From the NCBI GenBank assembly GCA_023264915.1, contig JAHFUU010000075.1, forward strand, positions 1-8,530: a stretch of 8,530 nucleotides of DNA, read 5' to 3'. Shown here one piece after another: positions 6,511 to 8,530 of the stretch. A model generated the notes under the pieces. The model saw nothing but the letters and a program-made list of their open reading frames with translations. It searched no databases and was not told the origin of the DNA. Origin of the DNA: Microthrixaceae bacterium (GTDB taxonomy: Bacteria; Actinomycetota; Acidimicrobiia; Acidimicrobiales; Acidimicrobilacustridaceae). Each line of letters starts with the position of its first letter. The stretch's first letter is position 1. The translations under genes and the position numbers were made by a program.

Positions 6511-7737
6511 ACCGGCGGCGGGATCCTCCGCCAGCGCTACCAGCAACGCGGCCCGTACGGTCGCATCGAGCACCCATGCCGCGATCGCGAGTGTGCCGAG
6601 CCAAACGAGACCCGCGGCGATCGCAGCGACCGCGACGTTCGCGGCCACAACCGAGATGTATGAGCGGGTGATCCTGAAGGCCGAGGCGAGGCGGTGGTGG
6701 CCGCCGCCACGCAGGACCGGTGCCAGGTAGGCAAGTGATCCCGCCAGGATCTGCGCATAGCCACCAACGACCAGGACCAGGACCAGCGAGGTCGGTGGCG
6801 GTCGATCCGATGCCGCCGACGCTCCGAACGCGATCGTGGCGCCGAGCCACCAGGCGATGCCTGAGCCGATCGAGGCAAGGCGCGGCCCCGCCCACCGAAG
6901 CTGGCGAGACCTGAGCCTGGGCATGATCGAAGCGGTTGCCACCAGCCCGCATGCGTACAGGGCCATGCCGGCCGCGCCGATCACGGACTGGTTCTCGATG
7001 CGACCAGCGGCAGCGAGCAGCGTCGCGACGGCAAGTGCTGCGGTGGTTGTGCGAACCGCCGCAGGTGTGGCAGCCGGGGACATCTTCGATCGGCCCTGGG
7101 TCGCTGCCATGTACGGCAGCGTCGCCGCGATGGTGATGCCGACAAGTCCGAACAGGTTGGTGATGAGGTGCGCTTCGCGCACGGCGGTGCCCGATGCCGC
7201 GTCCGTCGAGGTGCCAAGTGCGATCCCGGCGATGCTGGCGGCGACGCCCAGGGCCAGAGCCGCCAGGTAACCGTCGATGGCAGGGTTGAACCTGTCCAGC
7301 CTCGCCCGTGAGCGCACCTGGGCCAACAGCGCCGCGAGCAGGATCTCGCCGGCAACCACGGCAGCTCCGCCGGCGGCTACGAGCACGCTCACCTCAGCCT
7401 CGCGGCCGGCGGCCAGCAACAGGGTCCCGGATGCGACCAGGGCGACCTGGCACCTGACCGTTCGGCTCCTGGGGGCCGGGGCTGAGGACCAGGTGACCGA
7501 CAGGAGCTGCGTGGCGCCGGAGATCGCCGTCAGCAGCCCACCGACCAGGAACAGGTGGAGGGGGAGCCACGCACCAGTTCGATGGGGAACGATCGCGGCA
7601 AGGGGTGCGGTGACCGCGAAGGCGAACGCGGTCCAAAGGGTCGGGCGGGCCTGACGGTGAACCTCGGTGACACGAAGCTCATGGGCTCCAGCGGCCGCTG
7701 GGCGGTTGCCTGAGGCTCGGCCGGGAAGGTCGCCCAC
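6502..7737 (-). CDS. Polytopic membrane protein, NnrS/heme-copper-oxidase-like
   Basis: A 411-residue integral membrane protein with about 12 hydrophobic segments: roughly residues 34-51, 57-80, 97-111, 115-140, 155-175, 190-212, 230-245, 252-272, 287-306, 317-342, 359-381 and 383-402. This helix count matches NnrS and heme-copper oxidase subunit I relatives. Conserved-looking motifs are LHLFLVGG with His61 at the start of helix 2 and followed by AISGATQ, HLITNLFGLVG with His190 at the start of helix 6, and GYAQILAGSLAYLAPVLRGGGHH with His347-His348 after helix 10. These resemble membrane domains linked to copper oxidases and nitrite reductases in actinobacteria, as I remember them. There is no complete six-His oxidase ligand set, so proton-pumping oxidase activity is not supported. 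It starts at GTG 7737, 3 bases after the DUF59 stop, with no strong ribosome site, so translation is probably coupled. Function is uncertain: heme or copper binding, or nitrogen-oxide response. Confidence 0.72.
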   Translation of the reverse strand: MGDLPGRASGNRPAAAGAHELRVTEVHRQARPTLWTAFAFAVTAPLAAIVPHRTGAWLPLHLFLVGGLLTAISGATQLLSVTWSSAPAPRSRTVRCQVALVASGTLLLAAGREAEVSVLVAAGGAAVVAGEILLAALLAQVRSRARLDRFNPAIDGYLAALALGVAASIAGIALGTSTDAASGTAVREAHLITNLFGLVGITIAATLPYMAATQGRSKMSPAATPAAVRTTTAALAVATLLAAAGRIENQSVIGAAGMALYACGLVATASIMPRLRSRQLRWAGPRLASIGSGIAWWLGATIAFGASAASDRPPPTSLVLVLVVGGYAQILAGSLAYLAPVLRGGGHHRLASAFRITRSYISVVAANVAVAAIAAGLVWLGTLAIAAWVLDATVRAALLVALAEDPAAGGA

Positions 7738-7740
7738 CCA

Positions 7741-8157
7741 TCACCGCCGGTAACCAAGCGTCTCGAGTGCCTCTTCAGAGAGCCGCTCGGGCGTCCACGG
7801 CGGATCCCATATGACGTTCAGGACTATCTCGAAGTCGGGCAGCGCTTCCCTGAGGGCCGCGTCGGCCTCGCCCGACAGGGACTCAGAGACGGGGCAGCCT
7901 GGTGTCGTCAGGGTCATGTCGACCTCGACGACGTCGTCGGTGACTCGAATGTCATAGATGAGGCCGAGGCTGAACACGTCGAGCGCCAGCTCGGGGTCCC
8001 AGACGTCGCGGAGCGCCATGATGGCGCGGTCGGTGACCGGGTCCCTGCCCATCACCGGCGGGCTGCTCGCTGTCGATTCAGGTTGCGTGGACGGCGTGGA
8101 CGGCGTGGACGGCGTGGACGGCGTGGACGGCGTGGACGGCAGCGGTAGGTCGGTCAT
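7741..8157 (-). CDS. DUF59/MIP18-family metal-sulfur cluster assembly factor with PST linker
   Basis: A 138-residue protein. Residues 39-138 form a DUF59 (MIP18, SufT/PaaD-related) domain: DPELALDVFSLGLIYDI (54-70) is the family's opening motif, TLTTPGCP (82-89) carries the conserved Cys88, and the DPPWTPERLSEEA stretch near the C-terminus closes it. Family members help mature Fe-S proteins or act beside oxygenases such as PaaD in phenylacetyl-CoA epoxidase. Residues 7-24 are six Pro-Ser-Thr repeats, followed by another Ser/Thr/Pro-rich stretch to about 34, so the N-terminus is probably a flexible tether; such tails are not typical of the family. The start at ATG 8157 forms an ATGA overlap with the upstream membrane-protein gene, which supports it over an internal Met36. 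It sits between two membrane-protein genes and may serve a metal centre in one of them. The domain call is firm, the target unknown. Confidence 0.88.
   Translation of the reverse strand: MTDLPLPSTPSTPSTPSTPSTPSTQPESTASSPPVMGRDPVTDRAIMALRDVWDPELALDVFSLGLIYDIRVTDDVVEVDMTLTTPGCPVSESLSGEADAALREALPDFEIVLNVIWDPPWTPERLSEEALETLGYRR
8085..8138. repeat. Six-copy 9-bp tandem repeat inside the DUF59 gene
   Basis: Six perfect head-to-tail copies of GCGTGGACG occupy 54 bases. On the minus strand they encode the Pro-Ser-Thr repeat at residues 7-24 of the DUF59 protein. Because the unit is three codons, gain or loss of copies changes only linker length and keeps the frame. Confidence 0.95.
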
Positions 8158-8530
8158 GGAGCGCTCGCTTGGGTCGGAGGGGTCCGTGGTGCAGGTGCTG
8201 CCGGCGCACGAGCTCTCAACGGACCGGTGGTGAGGTTGGCACAGACGGCCACGCCGCCGGCGGCGATGCACAACCCGCCCGCGACGACGAGCGGTGCAGC
8301 TCCGGCCAGCAGGCCCGAAACGGTGCCGATGAAGCCGGCGGCGGTCGCAGCAAGTGTGGCCCAGGCAACCGTGTGGTTGAACAGGTCGCCGAAGAGCAGG
8401 GGCCTTCCAGAACGGTTGGTCCGCACTCCGCGCGCCCGAAGGGCGGCGTATGCGATGAACGGGACGATCTTGTGCACATGGCCGACAACCGCGAGAGCGA
8501 GCCAGCCGAGAAGCGAGACGACCTCGGCCG
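8154..8530 (-). CDS. Membrane protein C-terminal part, 5'-truncated by window edge
   Basis: The frame stays open to the window's right edge, giving 124 visible residues and no clear start; GTG 8477 is inside a hydrophobic segment and is unlikely to be the real start. The visible part has a helix ending in GHVHKIVPF (16-24), a basic loop with RTNRSGRP, then LFGDLFNHTVAW, two more hydrophobic helices and a Pro/Ala-rich end. The G-H-x-x-KIVPF motif, with His17 and His19, recalls a conserved piece (GHLYKIVPFL-like) of NnrS/oxidase-like membrane proteins in actinobacteria, so this may be a relative of the larger membrane protein downstream. Its stop overlaps the DUF59 start as ATGA, so the two are probably translated together. 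Exact family and full length cannot be judged from this fragment. Confidence 0.75.
   Translation of the reverse strand, partial: AEVVSLLGWLALAVVGHVHKIVPFIAYAALRARGVRTNRSGRPLLFGDLFNHTVAWATLAATAAGFIGTVSGLLAGAAPLVVAGGLCIAAGGVAVCANLTTGPLRARAPAAPAPRTPPTQASAP

Noticed and set aside
6113..6952. Minus-strand open frame (279 codons) across the convergent junction
   Set aside because: It overlaps both the NMO-family 3' end and the membrane-protein gene in another frame, and its Arg/Gly/Pro-rich translation has no domain.
8475..8477. GTG at 8477 as the start of the right-edge membrane protein
   Set aside because: The frame continues upstream with a hydrophobic helix (GWLALAVVG) leading straight into the His motif, so the gene most likely begins outside the window.

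Overview
This window looks like chromosomal DNA from a high-G+C actinobacterium. The grounds are strong G/C bias at third codon positions, short intergenic gaps, GTG starts, and protein families common in Actinomycetota catabolic clusters. An Acidimicrobiia-like or mycobacterial-type lineage is plausible, but no phylogenetic marker is present, so this is inference. I found no tRNA, rRNA, CRISPR array, insertion sequence or integration site. No gene-free stretch exceeds 60 bases; the longest gap is 58 bases, between the two convergent gene groups.

Left block (bases 1-6443, plus strand): five co-directional, tightly packed genes that look like one operon. They encode an acyl-CoA dehydrogenase (5' end outside the window), an FMN nitroreductase-fold protein, an SCP2/lipid-transfer-type thiolase, an AMP-forming acyl-CoA ligase and a long nitronate-monooxygenase-family flavoprotein. 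The gaps are 18, 44 and about 41 bases, followed by a 4-base ATGA overlap. Together they suggest catabolism of a carboxylic acid as its CoA thioester: the ligase activates it, the dehydrogenase desaturates it and the thiolase-like enzyme cleaves it. Two flavoenzymes of broad families add redox steps that ordinary beta-oxidation does not need. No enoyl-CoA hydratase or hydroxyacyl-CoA dehydrogenase is seen here; they may lie upstream or elsewhere. The substrate cannot be read from the sequence. A cyclic, steroid- or terpenoid-like, or otherwise unusual acyl chain is my best guess.

Right block (bases 6502-8530, minus strand, converging on the left block): three overlapping or nearly abutting genes. 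In transcription order they are the C-terminal part of a small-His-motif membrane protein (5' end outside the window), a DUF59/MIP18-family protein with a Pro-Ser-Thr repeat linker, and a roughly 12-helix membrane protein resembling NnrS or heme-copper-oxidase subunit I relatives. The set suggests a membrane metal or heme function with a dedicated Fe-S/metal-assembly-type partner, possibly in nitrogen-oxide or copper chemistry.

The promoters of both blocks lie outside the window. A small stem-loop sits at the convergent junction. The points most worth following are the unusual flavoenzyme-rich CoA operon, active-site substitutions in its dehydrogenase and thiolase, a four-cysteine cluster in the NMO-family protein, and the DUF59 gene with an in-frame 9-bp tandem repeat between two membrane-protein genes.
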